Source of the DNA: Panonychus citri
Taxonomy: Eukaryota; Arthropoda; Arachnida; Trombidiformes; Tetranychidae
DNA length: 64,000 nucleotides
Direction of reading: 5' to 3'
Assembly (NCBI RefSeq): GCF_014898815.1
Contig: NW_026515482.1
Span: forward strand, 1,736,001-1,800,000
Part shown: positions 34,101-48,773 of the stretch, piece after piece
Numbering within the stretch: the stretch's first letter is position 1
Layout: every line of letters begins with the position of its first letter
Notes under the pieces: generated by a model
Seen by the model: only the letters and a program-made list of their open reading frames with translations
Databases searched by the model: none
What the model was told of the DNA's origin: nothing
Translations under genes and position numbers: made by a program

Positions 34101-37100
34101 CAGGTCACAAATTAAAGGAGTGTAACAATTAACGACGACAATTAGAAACAATTGAAACTTGAGTATGAAAAATGAATCAATTTAATTGGTAATGGAAACT
34201 TGAAACAATCAATGGAAGAAAACAACGAACGTCAAGGAAAAGGAGAAGAAGAAGAAGAAAATATCGACAGGGAATTCGGATGAAAAAGTTCTGGAAGATA
34301 ATTCAGTGGGATATGCGCAAATGGAAACCTATGTAAACGAAAGAGACCAAAGACAGAGAAGATGATGATGATAAAATGGATGATAAAAGAAGATATTTCT
34401 TCTCAATTTGATATAATATTATATTATTATAACCAGTTTTGTCCAAATCAGTTTAAGGTTAACGTGAACACTTTTCACATTTTCTTGTGATTCATAATCG
34501 TCACAATTAAATAATTGATAATTAATTTCATCGAGCATCATTTTCACAATCAACTCTAGTCTAATCATCACAATCATTAACTTTCCATCATCATCATCAT
34601 CATTATCATCTTCATCATCGCCAATCATCATTAACTTTTTCCTCTCTTTTTGTTGATTGTTACATTTCTAATTTTTTCCCCAAGTATATTCCCTTTAATT
34701 GTCACCAATTGAATTAATTTAAATTGTTAAGTTTTTTCCTAAATACTAACAAAAAAAAGTCAACTAAATTTTTAAACAATTTAATGTAAGTTAATCAATT
34801 TTTATAACCATTAATGTATTGGTGTATTTTCTGAGTGTATTGGTGTTTACAATTTAAATTGTGATTACAATCAATTGGAAAACATATATTTAAGGAAAAG
34901 ACCAGTTAAGTGCTTGTGTTAATTAAGTTAATTGTTTTCTATAGTGTTAACCAAATTGATAGAAAAGTAATTGTGAAAATCAAAAAATCAATATTGATCA
35001 TTATTATTATTTAAATGAACATTTATCACCAACAATTTTCATCAATTGAACTTAAATCATAACCATGAACAAATTGGATTAGTTTTAGATTAAATTTGGA
35101 TTATAATTCATTCTGATTGTCATCATCATGAAATTTAATCGTAAGTAATTTAAATTTAGATAAATAATTAACTTATAATAACAATTGCAACGCATCCTAA
35201 TCAACATGTTTATTCCGATTGATTGTTAAAACTAAATCAACACTCGTTGAAAAAAAAACAAAGTCAAACAATCAACAAATGATGAGCCCCATTAACCACG
35301 ATTGTTACACTGATTAAACTATAGGATTGGGGATGATGATTTTCATTCCTATAACAATTAACTGATCATTTGTGTGTATCATGATGATGAGATTGTTCAT
35401 CATCTTGTTGATTGTCTTTTGGTAACCACGTAATGGCTCATTGAACCTTCATCCAACGGAAGTTTCAATTAAATCACTCACCCGGAAGTTTCATTATTGA
35501 CACAATCAACAAGAAGATGAAGATAAAGTCTTATTAGCATCTTTAATCATCATCATCAGAACATTGAAAAGAAAATAAAAGAAAATCTAATTTTCGATTC
35601 TCCAGATTCATCATCTTACCTGATTAAACTCTTGATTATCTCATGTATATTTACCTTTTGATTGAACAAATTTAATCTCATTTACAATTAAATGAATAAT
35701 AATAGTGAAGATGGACAATCGATATCGAAACCCTTTAGTGTCCATTCAATCATAAGAAGATGAAGATGAAAAGTTTAAGGTAAAAAACCAAAGACCCAAT
35801 GGTCACCTAGGAAATAGTAAAAAAAAAAACACTATTGACCATTCATTAAGATTTTTTTCTTTTTCATAAACTGGCCTTTGGTCATCTTACTTGTGTCAAT
35901 ATTTTTTCAACAAACTTGGAGATGATGAAGATGAAATATTGACCAGTGTCTCTGGTCATGGTAAAAGGTGAAAGTGTAAAATCATCTCAAGAGGTTTACA
36001 TATATAAAACACCAGAATCTTGTCAATATTGAACATCTTCTAGTATCATATTCCAATCGGATGATTTATCATCTTCATCTTCATCTTGATCATCATAATT
36101 ATTACAAATCGTTTTGATAATCAAATCGAAATGGAAGAGAAAACTTTTTTCTCTAATAAATTAATTTCTCTGGCTTTTAATTGATATTAACACCTCAAGT
36201 AAACAAGATGAAACTGTTTGATTAACACAATTTAACTTTAACCGTTGAAATTTTTCACCACAATTAACTTTTAATGATTGATGGTGGTTATGATTAGTTG
36301 TATTAAGTGATTAGTTAGAAAGGTAAACATCATTAGTATCATTTTTATTAATTGTTAACCACTAATTAACCTTTATCACCATAATCACAAAGTTTCATCT
36401 TTCCGGACTTTCATTAAAAATCAATATTATTATCATCATTCAAGTTGATTAATCATTTGAAATTAATTATTATAACCAAATTTTCATTGTGAATCCAACA
36501 TATTCAACTAATCAAGATCATTATCCATCTAATGATAACAATTAACTCCCTGGGAGGATAAAAAAAACAAAGTTAATAAAGTTATCATCATCATCATCTT
36601 CCTGATGATGATGATAAAAAATAATGACGCTTGATAATAATAATAGTAATAATAAACTCCAATGTTGATATTAGCTGATTGTTTAATTGCGATCAACATT
36701 CAATAATAAATATGATATTATTATGATTGAGTCAATAAGTGTTGAGTTATTATTATCATCGAGGTAAACAATTTAATGCTAACAATTTACTGATAGTAAA
36801 TTGTTATATTATTGAATCATAGACATCAAAACATAATCATATTGTTATTAAGATGATGATGATGATGATGATCAGGATGATGATTAGGATGAAAATAACG
36901 AGGTTCAATAGTCTTGACCTCGAAAATATCAACTTTCTTGATGGGAAAAAGTTTCCAAGCCTTTTATCATCAATACTTGATAATTAGCGGGTTGATTCAG
37001 TTGATTAAATCATCATGATCATGATAATGTTTGTTTCAGTAGCTGATTGTAAGCTAATTGTATTTATATGATTAGTTTTCATTAACTTGGTTCCTGATCT

Positions 37101-38013
37101 TTGTTTATCTTATTGTAAATTGTTGAAAATTGATTAAATACTTTAAACCATTTGATTCCCTTGGTATTATGTTATCTATCCTTATTGATTAACTGGATTA
37201 ACTTAAGCTAATCCTAATTTGATTGGGATTGTGATTAACTTTGTTATTTATTAGCCCAGGGAAATGAGTCAATATCACATTGAACTGGAAACAGAATTAA
37301 TTTGATTTCATTTATTTTCCCTTCACTTGATAATATAAATTGTCTATTATTAAGTTAATAACAATTTTACCTGATTATCAAGATAATTTGAATGATTATC
37401 GATAACAAAGTTAATCATATTCAAGGTAAATCAGTTTCTTTATATAAAATTAATAATATTAATCACTTGTTATCTTATTAGGTGTTAAAATTGTAATTGA
37501 ATGTTCAACTAACAGTTAGGATAACGGATACAATTAAGATGATCAATCAGATAAGAATCAAATTGAATGAACAGTTTCAATGTTTCATGAAACTCATTGT
37601 GTTCATCTTCATCTTATTCAGTAGATATTTTTTTCGATGCTACTGTTGTCATCCTTGTCTTCATCCTCATCCTCATATCCTCTTGTTAGTTAGATTTTGA
37701 GGATTGTTACTGAAACTGTTTTGTTATTCAACTGAATTGCTCATGTTGATGATGAGGATGAAGATTCAGGTTACTGAGATAAAATTCATAGACACAAACC
37801 TTGTCTCTACTTGTTAGTGACATGCAAAGAGATGAAGAAGGATGAGGAAGAAGATGGATAGGGAGAGGGAGATGATATGAATATAAGGATATTGGACATG
37901 GAGGAAGAGCAAGATGAGGTGGAAGAGAAAAGATTATATTGGATATACATAAGATTCTGAGGGATTTTGAATATAAAGGGACAGAAAATGGAGATGATGA
38001 ACTGAGCCAATGC

Positions 38014-38077
<64 letters not shown>

Positions 38078-41000
38078 TATTAGAAAACATGATTAGAAGA
38101 CAAAAGAAAAGGAGAAAAAATTACTGATCGGATAAACTGATTTCTTTTGCATTTATTTTCATTATAACTTAATTCTCATCTTCATCCAATTCTTACCATG
38201 TAATTTCATTCAGATTTCAACAGAAATATAAAATATCACATGTAATTGTTTCTCTCTATTTTTAGCTGGTTGAATCGGTTTGCTGTTTATTGATGATCAA
38301 TTTTCACAATCAAAGCTAAATTGTAAATTGATTGTCTATCTGTCTTTCTGTTAAGGTAATAATATATAACCATGATCATGATAAATTCAGGGAAAAAAAT
38401 GTTGGTTGATTATATTGATGATATTTACACAATTTACCGATAATAGACTTGAATATAACTCGATAAATTTTTTCCCTGAGTTCATGTTTTTGTTATCATG
38501 GATTTTGGGTTCAGATATAAATCTGTTTATCATGTAAATGTTGGAATTGTCAGTGATGATGATGATCATGAGCATGAGGGGGGAAAAATGATTCGAAATG
38601 GTAACACCAAACAAATGAACATGAATTCCCAAGATTATCATTAAATATATTTTCTTGTGTTTCTTTTTGTCTTCAAATTCACAGGATAAGAAATGATTTC
38701 AATATTTAACATGATGATGATCATTATCATTGTCTAAATGATGATAAATTTAATGATTTCATGGTGATTTCTGAGTGATGGAGGTAAATTATACCTACAG
38801 AATTTATTTATATATATATAGAATTTCATTCCCAGAACAATTCCAAGTCTGGAACTTTGCAAAATCAGATTACCAATGAATTGAAATTGAATCAAGTTAA
38901 TCTTTTTTTCCATTGACAATTGAACAGACAGAAAGAAAAGTTTCTCGTGATAATATATTGATAACTCGATGATTTGAACTCAATGGATTAGAATCTATTG
39001 TCAATAAGATTAACCCAATTGCGATAATCAAAATGTTATCCACTGGAAGGATAAAAAAATTATCCGAGAAATTAAATCTCGATATCATGGTAAATGATCA
39101 AGAATTGATTGTTACCTGAATAGATTTAAATCAAATGTCTACAGTTATGTAACCACGATGAACTTTACTGAATCATGGTGATATATATGAATATATATCA
39201 GGCTGGATGAAAATGGAACAACAAATTTACATGGAAACTTTTTCTTCTCCTCATCATCATCATCATCATCATCTTCATCATTTTCTGAGGTTTAACTGAA
39301 TTTACATTTACATAAATTATAATCTATTAGATTGGTAAATAAAACGATATTATTTTTAACTTCCTCTTTCATTACCATTGAATTTTGAGTAAGAATTTCT
39401 TTCATTTTCTACCTGGTTACTTCCGGTTCAAGAGGTTTTGATTCATCAGATTTTTGCATTTAAAATCAGAATTATCATCATCTTTACATAGGAAATCATA
39501 TCAACATCATGAACAGTTTTGTATTTATATCATGAAGATGAACAGAGAAATTTTTTTTTAATCTATTCAAACATCAAATATATTGAATTGATGATGATGT
39601 AAACATATGATGATGATGATGATGAGGATGAGGATGAGAAAGGAAAAGGAAACAAGTTGGATTATTTTATCTTTCTCTCTATGTAATCATTGAGTTAACC
39701 TTTGATTGAGAATCAAGTTAAAAATTTAAATTAATCATCAACAATTGAGATGAATTTTAATTTACATTATGTTTACCGTTGTCCTTTTCATTTCAATCAA
39801 TTCAACTGAAATCCAGGAAACGGAAATGATGAAGAAAAAAATATCTACTAGAAATTTTGATTTTACCAATTCAACAAACAAACAAAAAAATGACTCTGAT
39901 TCTTGATTATAATTGATTAAACTCAATTAAACGGAAATACCATTGATTGTAAATCAATTAATCACAATTGTAAACAAAACTGTTTACCTAAATTGTTGAT
40001 ATAATGAAACTTTTTTTTTAATTATTTGATTTGTGATCAGAAATCAGAAAGATACTCAAATTTTAAGGATTACATGAAAACTTAAACTGATTTCAATCAA
40101 TTGTAAAATCATGAATCATGGAAATGATCAGAATAGTTAATCATGATACTGAACATTAAATTAAAGCTGATTAAGCCTTTTACCTGAAAATTGTTGATGA
40201 TGATGATGATGATGATCAACTCGATTCATGATGATTCTGTTGAATGATAATTTTATTCATTGAATCATCAATTCATAAGCTCTTACAGAATCTCATCTTC
40301 ACTGAATTTACCTGTAACAATGCAATTAATGGTTAACCAAATATAATTGGCTCTCATCTTTCATACCTTTATCTTCATGAGAATGATGATGAAGACATTT
40401 CATTAGTCCCTTTATCTTCCTCTTCATCATCCTCATCCCATGTTTAAGATCATTTCACTAGATTAGGTCAAGAATAATAACTTTTACTCTTCATTTTCTG
40501 TTCCATGTTCACTGAATACCCTGTTGAATAAGAGCATCATGGAAAACTCAATAAGTAGATAACATTCACTGTTAGAACTTTTTTTTTTCTCTTCCTCATC
40601 ATCTCTCATAAGCTAATTTTCTGTTAATCAACCATTATCATCATCATCTTATTAATTGTCATTCTTATCCATAAGTAAATCCACCCACCAGGTAACCATT
40701 GACATCCAATTCATATCATCATGATAATCTATCCCATTCAAAGAGAAGGAAAGAAAAAATTATCTCTCATTATGAAAGAGAAGATTTTTTTTCTTCTCCT
40801 TCTAATCTGATTCATCATGAATCCCCATGAACTTTTCTCCTATCCATGTCTGAATGTCTCATCTTACCTTCTGTCTGAATTCAATGAATGTACATATTGA
40901 TAATTATAATTTATTATTCGAGGTAATAAAATATCAATAAGGTTCAACTCATGTTTATCTGCTTAAGGTTTCAATCGTTTAACAGTAAATATCATTTACC

Positions 41001-44000
41001 TGATTCTTTATGTTAACCTTGTTTCATTGTTGCCTGTTGATTATCAATGTTTAATGATAATCGACGTGATATCTTGTTCTAACTAAGAGAAGTAGATGAT
41101 AACATGATGATGATGATGATGATAAGGAGGATATGAAGAAGAAGATGAAGACGAAGAAAGAAATAGAGAAAAAGGTTAGATGGAAGATAAAAGGTAAACT
41201 TTTCTCTTTTTGGGTTAAAAAGATAAGCAAAGGTAACAAGAGAAAAAACAAAATTCTTATTCTGGTTGAAACCTTTTCCATTGCTCGAATCAAGGAGATA
41301 AATTATTTGCCAGGGTTAAAGTATATAAACATTATCCATCTTATCCTCTTGTGGCCCTTATACAACATCTTGGAGGGTGGAAAATGGGAGATTGGCTGAG
41401 ATGAAGGTGGTGGTGGATTTATTGGAGAGCGAGAGAGCCAGGGAGCCAGGGAGATGGAGAGAGAATCCTTTTTACCTAATTTCATCTTCAATTTGTTTCT
41501 TAAGATGATCAAGATGATAAAATAATATTTTTCCATCTTCAATGCTCTTAACAACATTGGTCCAGGTACAAACGAGGATTTTGATGAAGATAAAGATGAA
41601 GATGAGGAGTATGAGAGAGATATTTTATCTTGATGATAAAATTAATATTGTATTCTTATTATTACAAAATATTGATCAGCATGATGAAGATAAATAATAA
41701 TTTTGTCTTATTTGAATCTTGTCAAATCAGCTGATTCTTATTTCTCATGTGTATTCAACCTTCAGACAGACTCTTAATTACTCATTAATTATAACCATTG
41801 TAATAGTCTTAATCTATTAACAATCTTAATTGTTGATTTTTAACCATCATTATCAAAGTGATTAGCTTTTTCTCACAATTTATCTTAAATATTTTGATCA
41901 CGTTTTTGATACTTAACTTTTTAGTGTATTATTAATATATGATATTGAGAGATTTGAGTTTAATTTCAATGCTTAATTGCTGGTTAATTGTTTATCTGAT
42001 AATGTGTCAAGTAAATGTTACCTGACAGGAAAGGTGAGTGACTCATTTACACCTTAACCTTACACCTACACACCCAAAGTTGTTTTAAGTTGAAGAAACA
42101 AAATGTTCCTATCATTAGAGATGAGACTAATTGAGTTAATTTAGTGCAGAAAATTGAGTTGAATATCACAATTAACCAAATGGTTAAGAGGTTAATGTTG
42201 ATTGTTATTCTCTCAGTCCATCTAATCTGTATTATCATCTCAACTGAATCCATCATCGAGTATTTTTATGCATACAAGCACTTATATCATAAGAATGACA
42301 AAAAATTCCTGTTGAGTAAATATCCTGTCAGGGAAAATTATCTCCCCTGTTGTAGTATCAGTGGGAATCCATTTTCATATCTTTGAAATGATTTAATATA
42401 TGTGGAAACATTAACCAGAAGCCTGAATTTTTATTCTGTTTGTTTGTTGTAACATAACCTTGACCAGATTTACATGAATGACCATCATGAATAGAAAATA
42501 TCTCGGTGAAAATTTGATTAAGAACAATGAAGAAGAAGATGAAAAAAAACGATTTTTTTGTTCAGAGAAAAGACAGAAAATTCTGATCCTGTATATTATC
42601 ACCAATGAATTCTGTCCAATTATACCAAAGATAATTTGATAAAATTAACTGCTACTACTAATGAATCACTGGTGGTGTGAAAACTTTGATTGAAACCCCT
42701 GAACAAACATGAGAACCATGAGCATCTCATATGGCTACAAATTTCCAGTATGAATCAAATGATATTACAAACCGAAAAAGGAATAATTCTGAAACTTGGA
42801 ATGAGCTGAAAAATGTTCACCATGAAATTTTTTTCATCACTCAGGAAAATGTTACTTCTCATGATAAGACAATATCCACCCAACGGAATGAAATAAGATG
42901 TTAAATGTCACTTTCAGAATCTAACTGAGTTTTTCCACCCACTTTCATGATGGTTTATCTTTTTTTCATATTCCCCATGAAAATTTTGAATACAATTCAT
43001 TTCAGTCTCATATTATCATCATAACAGGGTAAAAATAATAACATATATACTTATCATCATTAATATTGTTATCATATTATTTTTCCTCCCAAACGATTGC
43101 CTTTGTCTTAACATTCAATTGACCATAAATAATAGAAACTTCATGAGCATTGTTACCATGAAAATGAATGAACAAAGTGAACTGAATACACTCAGAATTC
43201 TGGAATCCTTACACAATAGGGATGTCTAATTATGCAGAAAAGTAGTAAGAAAAAAAAAGGTAAAGACAAAAAAGTCGAAAGAGAAGACGAAATGTCGACA
43301 GAGAAAAAGAAAGAACCAAATATAATTAAATGATAATGATGATGTTCATCTGATTAAATTAAATTAACCTGACAATCTTCAGAGAGAGAAAGAGAAAGAG
43401 AGAGAGAGACGAAAGAAAAAAGTTCGATTTTTGTTAATTCGAACTTTTTTTCCATCCTGAAAATGATCAATCACCGAACTCAACTGTTATCGTTAATTAA
43501 AGCGTTAGAACTTTTAACCTAATAACAATTTCGACACCAACAAACTAATCATGATTAACAGGAAATTAAAAGTTTAATCATATTGTTTTAATTACATAAT
43601 CAACGTTTACCCAATCAGATTGTGACAATTAATTGTTACCCTTGAAATGAAACAACGATAATATTAAACTGATTGCAATTCAAAAATCATTTATTATCAT
43701 CGTCTTATTGATAATGAATGATTAACATTGAGATTATGATGAACTTGAAAGCAATTTAAGGTTGAAATCAGGTTGGTAATTTAAATTATCCTGGTTGATT
43801 TACAATTAGTTAAGTGTTATCACATTAAATATGGTTAATATATTAAACAGTTATCATTATGATTAGTGATTATATTTACAAAGTTGATATTATTTTCATG
43901 GTTAATCCATTAACTTTCAACAGTTTTCTCGTATCTTTAATATTAAGATTACTTTTTATTATTACAAAACATTATCATCATTATCTAAATCATCATCATC

Positions 44001-47000
44001 ATCAACTTTAACTGTTATCATGATGATTTCATTTAGACGATTAATTTTCTTGGTTACAAACTGAATTAACTTAACTACCAACAGAAAAAAAAGTTAAATA
44101 CAACATTGAGATTATATTACATTGGGAAAGAAAAGTTAATGATACAACAGCCATACAATTAACTCCAACCCGTTATTATTATCATAACATCATCATGATT
44201 AACAGATTAATCATAATTAATTACCATTTGATTGTACATTTCGATTTGATATAAATCGAAAAGTTTTAACATCAAAAGTTGACAATTTCTTGATTAACCA
44301 TTTGGGTTAGAAAAAAAAAGTTCACATGATTAATGAGCGGATTTAATTTCTCCAACAGGATTAGTGATTAACTAACTACAGATTAGTCTTGTTTTCACTT
44401 TCAAGTAATTTATAAATTGTCAACTAACTTGTGTGTGTGTGTGATAAACTTTTGGAAGCCTGAAATTTGCAATTAACTTAATCATCAATAATCACTGTCA
44501 ATGTTTTGTTGTATCAGTTTGTAATTTAAATGAATCTGTTGAATCCATGATATTAAATCATGATAATTGGATTTCCACTACTACTTATTAAATTAAATTG
44601 CTCATCCGTTGACAGTATTAATAGTAACATATGAATACTAATCATGGTGATGATTATCATCATCATCATCATATATTAGGAATCTAAATTTACATGTAAC
44701 ATCTGAGCATTGAAACTGATACATAATCAAGGGGAATCAGAATTGAATCATGAATTTAATTGTATATCTAATTGTGTCTCGATTGCGATATTAGATTATG
44801 AATAATAATAATGATGATTTCGTTGATAATGAATCCAAACAATGTGTTAATTGTGATCACTATCAATCGTGATGATTGAAATAATATTTTGAATAGATGA
44901 AGGTTGTGAAAGTGAAAATATTATTAATAGATTTACCTGATAATATGTTCCCACTGAATTTTATCAATTTTCTTGTGTATTTGTGTATACACATGATGAT
45001 TACCATGAATGAGCTGAACATTTTTGTTGATCCACTTTTTTATGTTCACATTTCCATGTACTTAACTGTAAATATTAAATTGGCTTCATTTCAAATGCTC
45101 AGCATCAGTTGATGGATTTCAAAAAAAAAGTAGGAATAAAATCACAGTTTCTATCATGTTAAACTTGATTCAATATTGAGAAGTTCAGATTATTCAGGTT
45201 TCGAGGATCAAATCACATCTCACTTTCCGTTAAATCCAATGAGGTGATAAGGATAAGAGGGAAAACTTAATATTCAATATTTCGTAGAGTATTATTATCA
45301 GTTCTCTGTAATAATAAATACAAACGATTCCCTGGTGATCATGATTGTGGATTGAAAATTCTGATAAGAAACTAACATTAATCTTTATGACGAATCGAAA
45401 TTACCAGACGAAATGAGTGAAAGATTTTCAGCATTTGAATTTTGTTCGAAGAAAAAAAAAGTGTGATAAATGTTCAAAAACCTCGAACCTTTGAATGGAA
45501 CTTTTTTCTCAGGAAAAAAAAAGAGAATAAGAAAAAAATATTGATTCTTTCATCATTTTCACTAATAATTCTCAGGATAAAATTTTCTCCTTCTCTCTCA
45601 TCTTATCTTCTTAATCATCTTCCTAATATTGACTTATAACAATGATATTATTATTCCCTCTCCACTTCTTTTCAATTATCATCTATCAATCTATTACCAT
45701 GATATTCCTGAGTAATTCAATCGATAATTCATATCAACTGAATAAGCTTCAATGATCACCTTTCTGTCACTTTCATCACCTGATTATCAGTATTGTTTTT
45801 TTTTTCCTCGCCTCATGTTGACTTTGCTTCTGATACTAATAAGGTGTCTTATCATTCATACGATATAATATGTCATTATAATCATCATCATGAAGCCAGA
45901 ATTATCTATCAGAATTGTTCATAAGAAAAAAAAACAAAAATTTCTTTCTCTCTTTGTAATGTTAATCAATCTCTCAATGTTTGACCATCTTCATGGTTGG
46001 TGTGATGAAACAAGTTTGACCAATGAAAGGTTAGTCAACCTCAACTGTTGACACTTAACTTTTGATATGTCAACTTGATTGTCGTTTAATTTAATGAGTA
46101 ACATTTGATTTATTGATTGTTAACAATTAACTTTAACCAATTCAACTTGATTTATTGTTCCATTGATTGTTAATCTAAAGATATCATCAAATCCTCAAAG
46201 GATATCAAATCTTTAAGGATTATCATTAGTGATTATCTTCATTATTATTATTACAATGATAACAAATATTGACTCTTATATTATTATTTTATAATATTAT
46301 CATGGATAAAGATAAACAATCATGTTTACCTGGTAAGTTATTACTCAGTTATCATTCATTATCATGAATCAACATGCAGATTTCTTATAAATATATTTTA
46401 TCAAGAGATTGGGGAGATTTTTTCAAAGGCAAATTCTGATAAACTATTAATATGTAACATGAAGATGATGATAAGATGAAAATCTCATAACAAGTTAACA
46501 TAACGTTCCGATTGAAATTATTTCACTTTTCAACTTGAAACCTGAACTTTTTCACTGAACTTTTCTCTCTCTCTCTCTTTCTCTATTCATATTTATCTAT
46601 GGGTGGTGGATGAAAGGTAAACATTCATGGTCAATCGTTAGGAATGAAAAGGTTGGAGGAAAAAGAGTAAATTCTGATTCCAGTTCAATTGTTGCTTCCA
46701 CTTCTCTATCATGTCAATTTGTGTTTGATTCTCATGTTTATGTTAAGAACTTTTATCGGAAATTCTGAAGAAAAGAAATAAAAAAAACTTCCAAGTATAA
46801 ATAGTATTTTTCTCTTTTTTTTCTCTCAATGATTTTTAAGATTCTCAACTTTTCGAACTGAACTTTTGGAATTTTCTCCATGAAACCTCTGACATCAATA
46901 GAGAAAGAAAATTTCTTTTCCATGATAGATTTTCTTTCTACCGAAAATCAATCCTTCCAATTATGTTTCAGGATGAATTTAATTCAAATGATGAAACAAT

Positions 47001-47512
47001 CTGATGATCAGATGATTATGTTTCCATTAGTGGATGATTGGAAAATATCATCATCTAGTCTGGTCAGTTGACTGGGAGTGTTGGAGGTTTTTCTTGATAT
47101 GATTTGTTATTGTCCTGCTGTTGCTACAACAACGATAACATGATGATAGTGAATCAGAATTGAATTAATGATGTTTACATGATGTTGACAGAGTTTAGGA
47201 TCATGTTGATAATCAGAAACAGTCGAAACTGGAAAAGAGTAAAAATTGTGCCGAAAAACAATCAATCAGACAGAGAAAGATGAAATAACAAGCCAAATCT
47301 TTTCTCTGTCAGAATAACTTTCTCATTATCATGATGAAGATGATGATGATATTATTATTACAGGAATGGAAATCTGAATGATAAATGAATCTTATACTGA
47401 CACTGAAAGAAATTGTCTTCCAGTTTAGAATGGAAACAAAACAATATAACCTCAAATTCTGAAATTCTCATGATATTTTCTGACAACTTGGTGGAATTGT
47501 GGGTGTACGGAA
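31162..47512. other. 16-kb gene-poor region
   Basis: I see no ORF with a recognisable protein, no spliceable exon chain and no tRNA. It is AT-rich with many (CAT)n/(ATG)n microsatellites, e.g. 33950-33969, 36850-36874, 39253-39276, 40196-40217, 41103-41121, 44655-44672 and 47336-47352, and scattered CT tracts. Candidate content: cis-regulatory DNA for the gene starting at 63725, or undetected lncRNA. Confidence 0.55.
38018..38071. repeat. (GA)27 dinucleotide repeat
   Basis: Uninterrupted GA/AG run of 54 bases. Confidence 0.95.
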
Positions 47513-47518
47513 TAAGGT
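47513..47518. repeat. Target-site duplication, left (TAAGGT)
   Basis: Same six bases follow the right end of the Polinton at 61686-61691; 6 bp is the usual Polinton duplication length. Confidence 0.8.
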
Positions 47519-47575
47519 AGTAGTGATATTATGCCACCTCTGGCACACAAATTTACTCTTTCTTTTTCTCTTACT
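47519..47575 (+). repeat. Polinton left terminal inverted repeat
   Basis: 57 bases identical to the reverse complement of 61630-61686, beginning AGTAGTGATATTATGCCACC and ending in a pyrimidine-rich stretch. Beyond it the two ends diverge. Confidence 0.95.
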
Positions 47576-47648
47576 TTTTCAACTTGATTTTCCGAAACGA
47601 AAATAAAAATGTATATCTTAAAATGATCAAATTTTCCAAATATTTTAT

Positions 47649-48078
47649 TTATAATTTGAACAAATCATCAGTCATGATTTCATTGAAATCATGTACTGGT
47701 TTTAGATCATTTTTTAAAACAAAATCAATGAATCCATCATCAATGGGGAAAATTTCCTCAACGGTGACCGAACATTCATCAAGTAAACACAAAATCATCA
47801 TTATATTCACGTATTTCTTCGGATTGAAGCACATTCAATTCCTCGATGATCTTTTGAATCTCCTTTGATGATTGTTCACCGATGAAAAATGGATTTTTCA
47901 CAACTCCTTCGGTCACATTAATCCGTTTTAATGGTGGAATATATTCCAAGGGGGTTAAAACAACACTAAGCTCTTTACATTTATATTTTTCAAATAGTTG
48001 TTGTTCTTTTGCAGTGATTTCATACGATTTTTTCAATAGTCGTTGTTTTTTAGCAGATCGTTTTAACCACTTAGGCAT
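47649..48078 (-). pseudogene. Polinton left-end ORF, frame-broken, function unknown
   Basis: A frame from ATG 48078 (MPKWLKRSAKKQRLLKKSYE) runs to 47779; a second, overlapping frame continues to 47649 and ends in acidic/Phe-rich sequence (DDGFIDFVLKND). The two look like halves of one protein of about 140 residues whose frame slips in the overlap 47779-47834. The N-terminus is Lys-rich. I do not recognise it. No TATA box is evident upstream of this gene, unlike most of its neighbours. Confidence 0.5.
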
Positions 48079-48258
48079 AATTAAACTTTCTAAAGTTGAT
48101 TAAAACTTTTTTAACTTTAATTAAATACGAATAACTGACAACTGACCAATTGTCAATTGATGATTGATTATTAAGTCCATTTTCGACAATTTCTTAATTA
48201 ATTTGTTAATTTGGTCAATGACGAATATAATCATCAATGTCTTAATCATCTGCATTGC

Positions 48259-48266
48259 TATATAAG
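48259..48266 (+). promoter_or_regulatory. TATA box (TATATAAG) of the TBP-like gene
   Basis: Ends 28 nt before ATG 48294. Confidence 0.7.
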
Positions 48267-48293
48267 ATTGATTAATTAATTAATCAATTAAAG

Positions 48294-48773
48294 ATGTATC
48301 GAATAGTTAATATGACTATTTGTTTCGAAGTTAACTCAAGGTTGGAACCAAACGATTTTCCTAATTATGATCCTTATTATTTTAGTGGTAATATATTAAA
48401 CTGTGGAAAAGTTAAAGTCCTAATCTATCGTTCTAATAAAGTCAATGTCGTAGGCGCGAAATCATTAGATGAAGCAACTAATGTATTAATTAATGTGTTA
48501 CCTAATTACTCAATTGTTAAATCAAAAATAGTCAATATTGTTGCTTCAGGAACAATAGATTTTCCAATTAATCTCAATAAAATAATTCAATATCCTGAGT
48601 TCACATGGGAACCTGAACTTTTTCCTGGAATAATGTTTCGAGTGGGTAAACAAGTGGCGATTTTCTTCTCATCTCGAAAATTCAATATTGTTGGTTCAAA
48701 GTCAATGTCAACCCTCGAAAATTTCTATTACGAGTTTATTAATACCTTGAGAAGACGTGTCAACGGTGATTAA
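48294..48773 (+). CDS. TATA-box-binding protein (TBP-like), encoded in the Polinton
   Basis: 159 residues, intact. It has the two direct repeats of a TBP core. Repeat 1: RIVNMTICFEV, YDPYYFSGN, VLIYRSNK, VVGAKSLDEA. Repeat 2: KIVNIVASGTIDFPINL, FTWEPELFPGIMFR, VAIFFSSRK, IVGSKS. EPELFPG is the TBP signature. The four DNA-intercalating positions are F30, Y45, F110 and F125: three Phe and one Tyr. There is no N-terminal extension. TBP binds the minor groove at TATA boxes and nucleates transcription. Repeat 1 is more diverged than repeat 2. Host origin by capture or inheritance from a viral lineage are both possible. It lies in the left arm, with a TATA box of its own. Confidence 0.9.
   Translation: MYRIVNMTICFEVNSRLEPNDFPNYDPYYFSGNILNCGKVKVLIYRSNKVNVVGAKSLDEATNVLINVLPNYSIVKSKIVNIVASGTIDFPINLNKIIQYPEFTWEPELFPGIMFRVGKQVAIFFSSRKFNIVGSKSMSTLENFYYEFINTLRRRVNGD

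Noticed and set aside
37728..38090. 120-codon minus-strand frame
   Set aside because: Runs through the (GA)27 repeat as Ser-Leu; no support.
41051..41557. Small overlapping frames in the gene desert
   Set aside because: Low-complexity Lys/Ser/Phe peptides in simple-repeat DNA; no splice context.
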